A stretch of DNA of 64,000 nucleotides. Origin: Polyodon spathula (lineage: Eukaryota; Chordata; Actinopteri; Acipenseriformes; Polyodontidae). The DNA lies in assembly GCF_017654505.1 (NCBI RefSeq), contig NC_054548.1, positions 30,358,774 to 30,422,773 of the forward strand, in the 5' to 3' direction. Below, in pieces: positions 35,497 through 47,336 of the stretch (position 1 is its first letter; every line of letters begins with the position of its first letter). Both the position numbers and the translations under genes were made by a program. Below the pieces are notes generated by a model, which worked only from the letters and a program-made list of their open reading frames with translations, did not search any database and was not told where the DNA came from.

Positions 35497-35983
35497 CCCT
35501 TTGCAGTCCATTTATTCAGCGCCTCTCAGGCAAGTCAGGTCCAATTTATTTTCACCAGCACTGTTTAAAATATAGCCAATAAAAGTCAAGCCCCACCCCG
35601 TGTTCACTGTATTTTTAACATACCTCTTTATAGACGTGCATACTGATAAATCCTCTCCTGATCATCTTGTTTCATCACCAAACTCCTCAATAATGCGATC
35701 CAAGTCATTATTTTATTACTATAACATCTCAAAAAGCTCTGCAAATGTCTGTAATATTCTTTGAGCACTGAATGCAGAAGCAGCTGCCTCCTTTATGTCC
35801 GCTTATGTCTGTGTTGCAGCTGCTAGGGCTATTGCTCAAACGTCCCCTTTTTTTCGGTTTCATTCGGCTCCTGCTGGTCTCACTCGGCCATTGAATGGTT
35901 TTCTTGGCTTTTTCCGAAAAAAAAAAAGACGACTAGAGACCTGTGCTTTACGTCTTTTCGATGAACTAGAAAGGGACCCCATT
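35497..35983 (+). mobile_element. piggyBac-type MITE, second copy, right end lost
   Basis: TTAA at 35493 is followed by CCCTTTGCAGTCCATTTATT, the same as the right end of 28429-28969 read inversely. Similarity continues to about 35983 (AACTAGAAAGGGA) and then stops, so the other terminus and its TTAA are missing. Confidence 0.82.
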
Positions 35984-36025
35984 GTGCATTGCATGGATAA
36001 TGGAGTAGAATAGAATTACATTGTG

Positions 36026-36445
36026 TTAGGCAGACCTGAGCTCAATTATAATTTAATTTACAGCAGAATTGTGTACTGAAATTGCAATTACAATTACAAT
36101 GCTGTATTTGTTCAACTGTAATTACAGTTACAACTATGCTGCAGTAATTACAATTACACTAAAAAGTTACATAACTACACACATTAATACTTTTACTCTA
36201 TTATTATAATAATTATACAGAAACATACTATATAACTTTTCTTCAAACAAATGGCATCACCAAACGTGGCTGAAAATACAAGAATATTACAACAGATACA
36301 TGTGTAATTGAACTGTTATTGATCAATTATGTGATATAATTACAATTATACAGGTGTGCCAAGGTTCAATTACAGTTGCGTTGTAATTGCAATTAATTAC
36401 AGATGGCACAATTACAATTGGAATTGACCTCCAGTCTGGTGTTAG
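36026..36445. repeat. AATTACAATTA-rich repeat, possible hAT-type MITE
   Basis: Starts CAGACCTGAGCTCAATTAT and ends AATTGGAATTGACCTCCAGTCTGG, roughly inverse ends around a core made largely of TAATTACAATT-like words. The assignment is tentative. Confidence 0.45.
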
Positions 36446-37518
36446 AATGCTAATACGAATAAAAGTGAAAAATAGAAAAAATGTGTCCATTAGAACCCCT
36501 CAATATGTCACTCGCATGGCAAATCTTTGTTCTAGTTCAGATTTTTTTGGACGTTTGGAGTATTAAGTTATGTTTTAAAACATTTTCATTCATTTTCTTT
36601 CAAAACCTTTTTTATCACCATTTGTAATCTTTTATTCTTTTATGGGCTTGAAAGTATACCTGGCATTTACCCTTCCAGCAGCTTATTCCCATCCCATTTA
36701 TAGAATACCTGTTTATATTGTTTAAATACTGTACACAATATAAAAATCAATGCATTTTCAACTCCATACTGAGGTTTAATAAAGGGATACATTTACAACC
36801 ACTTCAGCTTCAAATGCTGGTCACTGAACCTGAAACTTTATCGCAGAAAAAGCATTCCTTTCAACCATAACAGCAAAAATGACATTGAATACTGTTAAAA
36901 TGCCACTTAGGTAATCTTAAAACCTTTCTATTTGACCAGTTCCGAAATTGAAGTGAGGGAAAGGGTACATGCAGAAGTTTGTTATTCTGTCCGCTATTTA
37001 TTAGAAATATCAGCTTACCGATTTCTTTTCAAATTTATTTGTGTTACCAACCTTTTTCACTCACTCAACCGTAACAATGAGTATATGAAGCATGGGGTTT
37101 TCTCATGCTTACGTTCCCTTTGTAGGGGGTTCTGTAGATTATCCTGGAGCTGTCCAGTCCCATTATGATTTAATTTCATATCATTTGATTTCATTTTGGT
37201 TTTAAAGGGTTTATTTTTAACCCTGCTCATTAATTTGAAATCTGGAATTTGGCTAGGACTGCAAAAAAAAAAGAGGAATAAAAAGTTAATTCTAAGTCTA
37301 ATGGAGAGACAGAAATTAGTAGATATGTGGTAAAACTTGATAATAATCGTATCGCCACATTTAACATTTTTGGAAAGCATGTACTTAGTTTAAGCACTTT
37401 TGGAAAGCTGCTGTTGTCTTAATTAATTTAGAATGCAGTTTGCTGAAACTGCAATAAGTTGAGAGAAAGAACAAACCTATTTTAGAGTTAAGAAATGTGC
37501 TGCTTTTGTTTTCAACAG
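36446..37518. other. Intron 3 right part, no gene seen
   Basis: AT-rich, no recognised element. Ends with the acceptor TTTTCAACAG at 37518. Confidence 0.5.
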
Positions 37519-37672
37519 ATCATTGGGATCGGACTTTGTGGAGTGTTTGAGCTCATAAGAGAGACCAGGTTTTCACACCCATCGCTATGCTTGAGGACTT
37601 TACAGGCTTTGCTGGGCATGCTGCAGGGCCAGCAGCCAGAGGGCTTTCAGTCTGAGCCTCCTGAGGTTTTAG
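37519..37672 (+). CDS. MYCBP2: MYCBP2 coding exon 4 (residues 188-238)
   Basis: IIGIGLCGVFELIRETRFSH followed by PSLCLRTLQALLGMLQGQQP and EGFQSEPPEVL: a helical-repeat-like segment nearly identical to the vertebrate protein. Acceptor CAACAG|ATC, donor TTAG|GTAAGT at 37673. Starts in phase 0 and ends one base into a codon (G), completed by AG of exon 5 to Glu. Confidence 0.97.
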
Positions 37673-38094
37673 GTAAGTGTCTTAATGAACACCTCAGTAC
37701 AGAGCAGCACTACAGTTAAACTTGCAAGAACTTGAATTTGAACATTATACAGTCAACCCTCTTTATACCTCCAGGTAAGGGCCATGGGCAAAAACAGGCA
37801 ATAAGCGAGGATGGTGTTATAGTGAGGGTCAAAAAAAAAAAAATCACACACACACAACCATCTGTCTTTGCAATACATTCAAATGTTTTATTTTTTTAGT
37901 TAGTTACAGTATTAGTTCTTAACACAACAGTAGGTCTGCTAGTGACATTTTTATTATCTTTTCCCATCTATATGAAATATACATGGTTACTTCTGAGGAG
38001 CAGTTTATACTTAAAAAAAATAAAAATAGAAATAAAAAGTAAACACTCATTTAGTGTGAAATCATCCAAACAGCAATTCCATAAAAACAAAAAA

Positions 38095-38173
<79 letters not shown>

Positions 38174-38176
38174 GTA

Positions 38177-38210
<34 letters not shown>

Positions 38211-39350
38211 AAAATTGATATTTTAAATACTCTATCCTGATTGGTCAAAATAGGTCACATGTGGGTGTTGCTATTACAGCATATCACCATGGGTCGGCAC
38301 TTTTTTCAAAAACGGGTAAATCACTGGCAAATATCAATACCGCTAGAATTTAAAAACAAAACAAAAAAACGCCAGACATATTGTAATTTATCGCAATAAA
38401 CATGACCGAGAGTTATGTAAATGTTGAACTTTTGGGAAACCAAAGTGTACATGAGATATTGAATGAATCTGAATCGGACACCAATGATTTATTAAAGAAG
38501 TGAAAATAAGCAATAGTAAGTATTCAAATAAATTCAAAACTCTCCATTCTGATCGATCTGTGCCTTCTCCTTGAACTACAGTGTTTCCCTATCCCATTTT
38601 GAAAAAAAGCAGCTTAAAAAATATCTCTTAAACTTTCAGCTTTTCATAAATGATTTGGTTCCCTCTTAAAAGAGACCCACCCCCTGCGCAGCTGTTTGAT
38701 CTGATGCTGAACATTTATAAATTCATCTCGACAGTTCCTGCCATACCTTCTAAATGTGTCCTGGTATGATGGTATCGTCTGCTGTAGTTCTCCATGTTGC
38801 GAAGCTGAAAATTGCAAAGTCAGTTTGATAACGGGTATTCCATGCAAATAACGTCTTTATCGCCACTGTGAAGCTGTAGCACAAATCTGTTATGGATACC
38901 TCCTGCTACTACCCCTGATAACAAAGGATGATTTAAAAAAAAAACAAAAAAAACACTCTCTTATCTGATACTGTTGCAGGTCTTGTGAGGAAGGGTTTGC
39001 GTGATTTAAAGGCTGTTTTATTTGTGCTGCGTGATTTAAAGGCAGACTCATTTGTGCTGTGTCATGATAAAAATGGGCAGTAATATTTTACTATAAAATG
39101 TAATGAATAAACCAAGAATTACAAGAAGTGTAACGAATCAAAACAGCACTTTCAATGGCAATGCTCAATTCAACATCTGAATTTTTTTTGAGTTAATGCA
39201 TTTTTTTTTTTTTTTTTAATGTTTTAAGGGACTGTTTTTTCAAAGGTCAGGCAGAGGTGGAAGGATATTTAATAAAAATGACTTTTTTATTAATTAAAAC
39301 ATGTTTTTACAGGGTTTTTTTTGTGATGTTGGTTGATCCATTTTATAAGT
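37673..39350. other. Intron 4 left part: repeats, no gene
   Basis: 37750-37830 contains AAGCGAGGATGGTGTTATAGTGAGGG, of the type seen in small fish interspersed repeats. A (TA)n(TG)n array lies at 38096-38210. T-runs lie at 39182-39220. Short open frames match nothing known. Confidence 0.5.
38096..38210. repeat. (TA)n / (TG)n microsatellite in intron 4
   Basis: About 33 TA units, then ATGTATG(TG)n, then TA again. Confidence 0.95.
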
Positions 39351-39424
39351 GCAATTAGGCACTTCAGGGTGTGGGATATACTCTAATATTAGAGTATATC
39401 CCACACGCTGTCGTGCCTTATTGC
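39351..39424. repeat. 74-bp near-perfect palindrome
   Basis: The inner 38 bp (39369-39406) is a perfect palindrome centred on AATATT, with arm GTGTGGGATATACTCTAAT. Pairing extends to GCAATTAGGCAC / GTGCCTTATTGC with four mismatches over 37-bp arms. It is followed at once by 16 C's (39428-39443) and a T-run. Confidence 0.9.
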
Positions 39425-39650
39425 TTACCCCCCCCCCCCCCCCGTGTTGTTTTTTTTTTTTTTTTTTTTTATTGTACTGGTCATTTGAACTGTTGTGGCA
39501 CGACTGTAAGCCTGGTCAATACTATTCCCCATTGAACAATGCCACCTATTTATTTCACAAAGCAATTTAAGCTCAACAGCATTCTTTTTCAAGCAGTTAA
39601 AAAAAAAAAAAAAAAAACATTGAAGTTGTACACACTTTTTTTAATGAAAG

Positions 39651-39651
<1 letters not shown>

Positions 39652-39723
<72 letters not shown>

Positions 39724-39730
39724 TAGATAC
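39652..39730. repeat. (TA)n microsatellite in intron 4
   Basis: About 35 TA units ending in GATAGATA. Confidence 0.95.
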
Positions 39731-39821
39731 TATACTGATGTTTAGATACAACTGTGATGCTTTTGTTTAAGTCAGCCTTCATTTGTGCAAAACTTGCACG
39801 TAAACAAACAAACCTCTTGCC

Positions 39822-39857
<36 letters not shown>

Positions 39858-41697
39858 ACTGTGGTTTATAAGTCACTTATTTTAGACTGCGTCAAGCCTT
39901 TTTCAGGTTAATCAAATCAACCTGTTCCATCAAGGTAAGCCATTTGTTTTTATACATTAGATTGTCTCCAATTTTCCTTTGATTAACAATATATGCCTCA
40001 CTTAGGCGAGAAAACATTTGCAATGTTTTGCTTTCTTATTTTCAGATGCATACGTGCAGATTTGTTTCTTTTGCTTGGGTGTTATATGTAGGGTTGACTC
40101 GTCATTTTGTATTTTCTGTTTTGCTTTGAGAGTGGGAGTGTTGATGACATTGGTATGAACATTCAGTTAACAACAAATTAAGAAAGTGAGTTAGAGGTTG
40201 ACTGCAGGGTTCTCTCCAGGAATTTTTCACAGCGTGATGGTGGGAGGAGCGAGGGGTGGGTGCGGGGGAGGGCGTGGCGAAAGAAACAGAGATCCTCACA
40301 ACCCCAAGCAGGTGAGGCAGGACAAGTCATGCACATGCTTACCCTTTGTGGAAGTAATTGTCAGTGTAATGTTCTGTATCTGTGGTTGTGCAGAGTTTAC
40401 GCCATAGGATGATGTACTCCCTAGCAACGACGTCATTCCATGGAGGGGAAACTAGGTTTTTGCCATAGTGTTATCGTTTTTGTCCGACTGAGAAACCTGT
40501 TTTTACCTTTTAAAACATTAAGAACGGCCTACGATTATGTGGATATAATTAGTGCTATTTTTATTCTTATTTCAAAAATAGCATAAGTATTAGGTTTTCT
40601 AAACATTTTTTTTTAAATTTCACGACCAGCGTTGCCTCTAAGGCTAAAATGCACACATTTTTTGCAGTAACTGACAAAAACCTTTGCACTCTGTTTACTA
40701 ACTTTTGCAAGTTATTATCATAAATATCAACCTCAGTTGAGACTCCAGCCTCTCGAGGTAAACCTATTATTTTGAGACCATTCTTAGAAATTATTAACAT
40801 AAGCATATTTCTGTCTGTCTTGCAGCTGGTGCTCTGATTTTCCTCTGTAAAAATGCATGTCACATTAGTGCTGAGCTCGCTCCGGGACCAGCGAATCTAC
40901 TGGTACAGGGTGGGCGAAGCGGACATCCAGCGATTCTCTCATGCTGCTCGTGAACTTTACAGTTTTTAACTCATCGTGTAATTGAATACTAAAGTCAGTG
41001 AAGCACAATCTTCCTGCATTATTTAGAAGTATAAATACTCCAGTAAACATACATAAAAATCACAATAGATACACTTTGACGGTTTTTGTTTTATTTCCCT
41101 TTTTAAAAAACGACCATTTCAGAAATCTTCTGAAGCGTTTTGAAACTGTTAAAAATGTAATCGGCACATTAGTTGAAAATACACATTTAAGTGTATAGTA
41201 ACTGAAGAAGATGCACCATTTCCATTTGTTTTTTTTGTGAGTTTATTGATCATGTGACTTCACTCCATGTCTCTGCTGAAACTAAACATGGTGGCTGCAC
41301 CAACGAAGAAAAATAAGCAATGTTTCAATAAGCCAGAGCTAAAAGAAATCTGATTATCTATATAGTGGTGTGACAGTATTCTTAAAATTTTGTTGGAATT
41401 CATGTGATCATGTAAGAGTCAATACCATTAAATATTATAATGCCAGTCGTAAACACATGAATAGTAAAGCAAATATCAATCTTTATTTTATATAGGCAAC
41501 AATGGCAAAGCACTGCATTCTTCTATGCTGAAAAACTAAGACCGAATATACTGCGCTCAAGGCAGAGCTTTCTTGAAGTAAGCTAAATTAATTGCATATT
41601 TCATTATTGTTTAGTTTATTTTTTTCCACGCTACCTGCCTTTTAATAAAGCTATAATTAGGAATTTTAAACCATGGCCTTTTCTTAATTGAATTATA
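39731..41697. other. Intron 4 middle, no clear gene
   Basis: A T-run of about 30 lies at 39823-39850. A minus-strand open frame at 40567-40863 contains KNGLKIIGLPREAG, which faintly resembles the RNA-recognition part of L1-type ORF1 proteins; there is not enough to call it. Confidence 0.4.
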
Positions 41698-42947
41698 CAG
41701 TACTGTGCAAAAGTTTTAGGCAGGTGTGAAAAAATGCTGTAAAGTAAGAATGCTTTCAAAAATAGACATGTTAATAGTTTATATTGATCAATTAACAAAA
41801 TGCAAAGTGAGTGAACAGAAGAAAAATCTACATCAAATCAATATTTGGTGGGACCACCCTTTGCCTTCAAAACAGCATCAATTCTTCTAGGTACACTTGC
41901 ACACAGTTTTTGAAGGAACTTGGCAGGTAGGTTGGTCCAAACACCTTGGAGAAATAACCACAGTTCTTCTGTGGATTTAGGCAGCCTAAGTTTCTTCTCT
42001 CTATTCATGTATTCCCGAACAGACATGATGATGTTGAGATCAGGGCTCTGTGGGGGCCATATCATCACTTCCAGGACTCCTTGTTCTTCTTTACGCTGAA
42101 GATAGTTCTTAATGACTTTCGCTGTATGTTTGGGGTCGTTGTCATGCTGCAGAATAAATTTGGGGCCAATCAGATGCCTCCCTGATGGTATTGCATGATG
42201 GATAACTATCTGCCTATACTTCTCAGCATTGAGGAGACCATTAATTCTGACCAAATCCCCAACTCCATTTGCAGAAATGCAGCCCCAAACTTGCAAGGAA
42301 CCTCCACCATGCTTCACTGTTGCCTGCAGACACTCATTCGTGTACCGCTCTCCAGCCCTTCGGCGAACTATCTTCTGCTACAACCAAATATTTCAAATTT
42401 TGACTCATCAGTCCAGAGCACCTGCTGCCATTTTTCTGCACCCCAGTTCCTGTGTTTTCGTGCATTGTTGAGTCGCTTGGCCTTGTTTCCACGTCGGAGG
42501 TATGGCTTTTGGCCGCAAGTCTTCCATGAAGGCCACTTTTGACTAGACTTCTCCAGAAAGTAGATCGGTGTACCAGGGTCCCACTGTTTTCTGCCAATTC
42601 TGAGCTGATGGCATTGTTGGACATCTTCCGATTGCGAAGGGAAGTAACCATGATGCGTCTTTCATCTGCTGCAGTAAGTTTCCTTGGCCGACCACTGCGT
42701 CTACGGTCCTCAGTGTTGCCTGTTTCTTTGTGCTTCGTCAAAAGAGCTTGGACAGCACATCTGGAAACCCCTGTCTGCCTTGAAATTTCTGCCTGGGAGA
42801 GACCTTGCTGATGCAGTATAACTACCTTGTGTCTTGTTGCTGTGCTCAGTCTTGCCATGGTGTATGACTTTTAACATGTCTATTTTTGAAAGCATTCTTA
42901 CTTTACAGCATTTTTTCACACCTGCCTAAAACTATTGCACAGTACTG
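41698..42947 (-). mobile_element. Tc1-like transposon, second family, complete ends
   Basis: Terminal inverted repeats of about 77 bp: CAGTACTGTGCAAAAGTTTT at the left and its inverse at the right, with TA at both flanks (41696-41697 and 42948-42949). 1250 bp long. It is the reference copy for the truncated sister at 10178-11512, in opposite orientation. Confidence 0.95.
41838..42858 (-). pseudogene. Tc1-like transposase, frameshifted
   Basis: From ATG 42858: MARLSTATRHKVVILHQQGL, the HTH with RQTGVSRCAVQ, SGRPRKLTAADERR, then LVKSGLHGRLAAK. A frame change follows near 42500, where the family RLNNARKHRNW / LWTDESKF region is read out of frame (first catalytic Asp present in another frame). 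From 42317: MKHGGGSLQVWGCISANGVG, KFILQHDNDPKHTAKV (second Asp) and SPDLNIIMSVREYMN, where the usual Glu of IIESVW is Met. That is a lost third catalytic acid. It ends AKGGPTKY. Two lesions make it inactive. Confidence 0.92.
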
Positions 42948-42959
42948 TACTTTCCTTTT

Positions 42960-43790
42960 TTGTAATTACATTTTTATTGAAAAACTATATACAAAATGAA
43001 CAAAGATTCCTGAGCCCCCACCCCTCATCCCTTACCCCTTTGTTACATGGGTTGACGACAAATAGTGAACAGTGCATATTGATCATAATAATAGTCATTT
43101 CTTAATTGCAGTTGCCGAGTCTGTCCTCATCAGTAAGGTGGGAACTTTGACTCCATTAACCCTGGCTGAAGACATCTCCAAAAAAATAATGTCTAAAAAC
43201 ACCTGTAGCCAGTGCCGCATAGAGAGTTGGTGAGGAGGGAGCCAGCACTGCACAATCATGTTTTTTGCAGCAGTCATGATTGCCAGCCACAATCTACGTT
43301 CATTCCCAGAGAGGAAATTTAGAAACGTCACCCAGGAGAAAAAGTGCAGGGTCCAATGGGAAGCACCTTCTGATAATAGCAGAAATGGAATCAGCTGCCT
43401 GCCCCCAAAAAAGCTGAACATCTGGGCCGTCCCATAATATATGCATTAGTGTGCCTGGTACTCCTAGGTTGCACAAAGTACAACATGGGTGGGGGGCTAG
43501 CCCCATAAAATGTCTTTTACGAGGGTTCAGATAAGTTCTGTGGCATATTTTAAAGTGAATAAATTGGTGATTTTAATTTTTAGACGCTCCAAAAACACTA
43601 CCCCACACCGCTTCCCAATTTATAGTCTCTCCCAACTGTGCTATATTTTTAAACATGAGAGAGGAGCAGGGGAGTGTGCAGTGAGATGTATATGGGATTA
43701 CATATTGGGTCCTGGGAGCCCTTAGGTGCTGCCAAGGACACAATCCACTACTGGGTGACGGATTAAGTTGGAACCCCATTGAATTATATT
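42960..43790 (-). mobile_element. L1-like LINE ORF2 C-terminal remnant
   Basis: Minus-strand reading near 43530-43310: MGLAPHPCCTLCNLGVPGTL followed by MHILWDGPDVQLFW. This is the C-x2-C...H...C motif and the following helix at the C-terminus of L1/Tx1-type ORF2 proteins. A frame change and the tail RLWLAIMTAAKNMIVQCW follow (about 43300-43230). Upstream RT sequence is not recognised. An A-rich TTTTTATTGAAAAAC stretch near 42965 may be its 3' tail region. Confidence 0.72.
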
Positions 43791-46082
43791 TTCTGACGAC
43801 GAAGAAATTAACTCAAAACTGTTCTTGCTCTTCATCTGAACGATTAATTTATTTAACCCAGCTTGTTATGCTATGTTCCCGCTAGCAGCTCGCCACGTCT
43901 TCCCTTGTGGCTTAACTATTTTTCACAAAGTTTGCCACGGTGGCAAAGGCTTTGAAAAATGTACTTGTGTAAGATTGCCAACACATTCAACGTGTGCTGG
44001 TAGATGAGTCAATACATTTAGTCTGATTTCATTTTGCCAAATGAAAGCTCTTTATCTTGATCACGTGACATATGCATGCCACAAACGTCGTGTTTGGCAG
44101 GAGGACAGATGTTCTAATAGAAAAAGTCAGCGGACGGCGCTGCTTGTAAAAAAAAAAAAAAAAAAAACACGTGGCATCCAAACAGGGGAAAAAAATGTTA
44201 TAAAACAAATTGTACAGACCAATTACCAGAGACATGTTCCAAAAGATCCAGCCCAAGCCATACCAGTCACCCATGCACATAACTAAAATATGACAGCTGA
44301 TACTAGTAACAGGGAGGTGGAGCAGTCATGGTTTCAAACATACCCTGTGGTCACAAAAGAACATTTTCACAGACAGCAAGCCAAAAACACGCAGCTTCAA
44401 GATCACAGCAAGGTGTTTTTTGGTTTTTATTTATTTTTTCCCCGTTTTTTGCTGTCTCTTTAAAACGTGTTGAAATATATTTTGGAAATAATAACAGTGG
44501 ATTCTGTTACTACAAAGAGAAATAATTTAATAAAATAATAAACACATTTATTATTTTAAAAAGAAGGATTTGTCTCACTTTGACTTATTGAGTTTTAATG
44601 TCAGAATCGGTGCAATGTTACTGTCAGAAGAGTCAGGTGAAAACAGTAAAAAAAAATATAGAAATAAATAAGTTTTTTTTTTTTAAACACAGTAGTGGCT
44701 GTACAATCCTACTAATATTATTAATCACATTAGTGCAATGTTGTGTAACTAGAGCTTCGTTGGTCAAGGAGACATTAATATTAACATATACTAATAGCAC
44801 TGTCTACTGGCAGAATTTTGCTTTACTGTTCTGTAGTGGAAAGAAAACGACATAAGTCAAAGTAATGTAAAGGATTATGCAGTAGTAGTACTGTACATGT
44901 ATATCTCTGCAAACCTATTCAGGATTTAAGAAATCTGTAATGAGGTTTTTTCATGTGTAAGTTTGGCATTTATTCAATGGGAATCAGAGTTGCAATCAGA
45001 GTAGTGCAAATTATAATATTTATGTGTAGGGTCTGGCATTATATGACAAATCTATACTTGTTTTCAAATAAAATTAATTTCATCTGTCAACAGGGGTGGG
45101 GTGCTAATAAAGTTCAGTGAAGTTCAATCCCGTTTCTGTTGCATACATTACACACACCAAACTAAAGAACATGCTGTCACAACCAACCCATTGAAGAATA
45201 TTGAGAGCTGAAGCAAGTATTTTAAGTAGGGATGCACCGAATCCAAGTTTTTGGGATTTGGTCGAATACTGAATTCATCTCAAAACATTCGGCCAAATAC
45301 CGAATCTACAAAAACTGTCAAGAAAACTGATGGAAACTGTTGAATGAAAAACAGACTGGCAGCTACTAACAAGGGATGCGCACAATCTATAGTTTTGAGC
45401 CTTTTAGTTCATAGTATTTTTTATTACCAAATGGAAATATATTCCTGAATAAGATTTTATTTTGAAACTTACACAATTCACCGCTACCCCCCTCCCCCCA
45501 CAATAAAAATGTCAAAATACAGAATTGTTTACTTTACCGTTACAACAAAGGAGAGCACCATCGTTGCCATAACCAGTGGTGTACTCAAGCTGGAACGCTC
45601 CGGAAAAACTTTCCGGTACTTTTTTTTTCTATAGGCAGAATCTTGACTTAAGAATTAACTAAGAACATTTACCATTTTGTTTTATGAAAATGCTTACATA
45701 GTCTTTCCAAAAGCACTAGGAACAAGTAAATCAGTGTCCGTAATTCCCTACATACCAGAGTTGGGCTTCTATTTCCATGGAGTCGCTTCCAATTTGAACT
45801 TGTCGCTTCTTACTATATTTTGGTCTTCTTTTCATGCATGGGCGCTTATATTGAAAATGGTTAACACTGCAAAAGTCTGTTTGATTAAATATCATTCTTG
45901 TATACAAAAGCAAAACACATTATCTACCAGGTTTTAGTTATCACTGTAAGACATAGGGGGTCAACTGCAGCATACCAAAGTTAGTCCATGTAACAGGGCA
46001 AGGAGCCTTGTACAGTGTTGTGTATTCATTTTTAGAACAGGCTCTCCCCCTCCGCCCCTGTGCATATTATTGTTTTGAATTT
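43791..46082. other. Intron 4 right part, no gene; hAT-type terminus at 45227
   Basis: TAGGGATGCACCGAATCCAA at 45227 followed by ATTCGGCCAAATACCGAATC resembles the inverted ends of common hAT-type MITEs; the partner end is unclear. Poly(A) lies at 44146-44167. No coding gene is recognised. Confidence 0.45.

Positions 46083-46154
<72 letters not shown>
46083..46154. repeat. (TG)n(TA)n microsatellite in intron 4
   Basis: Seven TG units and then about 29 TA units. Confidence 0.95.
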
Positions 46155-46157
<3 letters not shown>

Positions 46158-46284
46158 CTTGGACATAATATATGTATAATAATACAAAGCATTGCCACAA
46201 TTTGTTGTATTTTTGTACAATTCATATATAGACGGTAAATAAAATGTGATTATTGTTACATTTTAAAACAGACGAATACTGGTC

Positions 46285-46565
46285 AAACATTAAAAATATT
46301 TGACATTGCCGAGGGGTTTAGAGTAATTACAAGATCGTTCTGTTATAAAGTGTCTTCTTGTTGAAATACTGTACAACAGTTACTGTTAATGAATCTACGA
46401 ATAAATAATTTCTCATAGCCACATTGTTATTGTTTCGATTTAAAACCTGTTCTGTTCTCTGCCAGGAGTAATTAAAAAATATTTGCTGTGGCCGAGGGGT
46501 AATAGAGTAATTACGAAAAAAGTGTTCTTGTTATTAAATACTGTACAACAGTTACGTTTAATACC
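46285..46565 (+). repeat. Diverged direct duplication, about 100 bp units
   Basis: 46290-46392 and 46468-46562 share AAAAATATTTG, GCCGAGGGGT, AGAGTAATTAC and ACTGTACAACAGTTAC in the same order. Confidence 0.65.
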
Positions 46566-47139
46566 AGATTCGGGTGTCTTTTATTTATTTAAAGAAGAAC
46601 TGCAAACATTTTAGGGATATATTAAAATGGATGTAGGACTAATCAGCAATGTTTTATGTAACGCCCTGATTGCAGCGTCATTTTTCCAGGAGAACCCTTG
46701 CCATGATTATTTCACTGGCGCTACAATGAAGGAAACTACAATGCTTATTTTTACGTTTGCTTAGCTTGTGAAGTTGGCAGGTAGCGGACAGCGGGGTGGT
46801 GATATAACGGGTTAAAGTTTTTATATTGGTGACATTTGTTCAGAGAGAATAGCTGGCGGTATGCGAGGGTGGCATTATAAAGGGGGTGGTATAATGCAGG
46901 GCAGCTGTAGTATATATAAAAGAACGAGTTGAACAAGTTAGAGACACTTGAAAGTGAGTTACAGAACATCCCAGCCATATACTCTGTATTGTATAAAAGA
47001 AAATTTATTTTCATCTTAAAAATTAAAGTTATCTTGGCTTTTAGACTCGGGAAATTATCGTGCTCTTTACGAATATTTGATGTATGTTAAGATTTGATTT
47101 GTATCCCTGAGTTTATTGTGTTTTCTGTTGTTTTTGTAG
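46566..47139. other. Intron 4 end, nothing seen
   Basis: AT-rich; ends with the acceptor TTTTTGTAG at 47139. Confidence 0.5.
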
Positions 47140-47336
47140 AGTCCCTCTTTCATCTTCTTCTGGAAACAACGATTAGAAGCACTGGTGTGAATGACAGTAC
47201 TGGCCATGCTCTCACAGCACTCTCCTGTGCATGTCTGTTCAGCCTTGTGGTTTCCTGGGGTGACACGGGCAAAATTCTGCAGGCTGTGTCTGCTATCCTC
47301 ACCAACAACGGCAGCCATGCCTGCCAGACCATCCAG
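47140..47336 (+). CDS. MYCBP2: MYCBP2 coding exon 5 (residues 239-304)
   Basis: Joined to the G of exon 4 it reads ESLFHLLLETTIRSTGVNDS, then TGHALTALSCACLFSLVVSW, then AISAILTNNGSHACQTIQ-type sequence (here AVSAILTNNGSHACQTIQ). Strong match to the vertebrate protein across the whole exon. Acceptor TTGTAG|AG, donor CAG|GTAAAA at 47337. Ends in phase 0, length 197 bp. Confidence 0.97.

Noticed and set aside
40567..41050. Minus-strand frames as an L1 ORF1
   Set aside because: Only a short GLPREAG-like similarity; no coiled coil or RRM that I can support.
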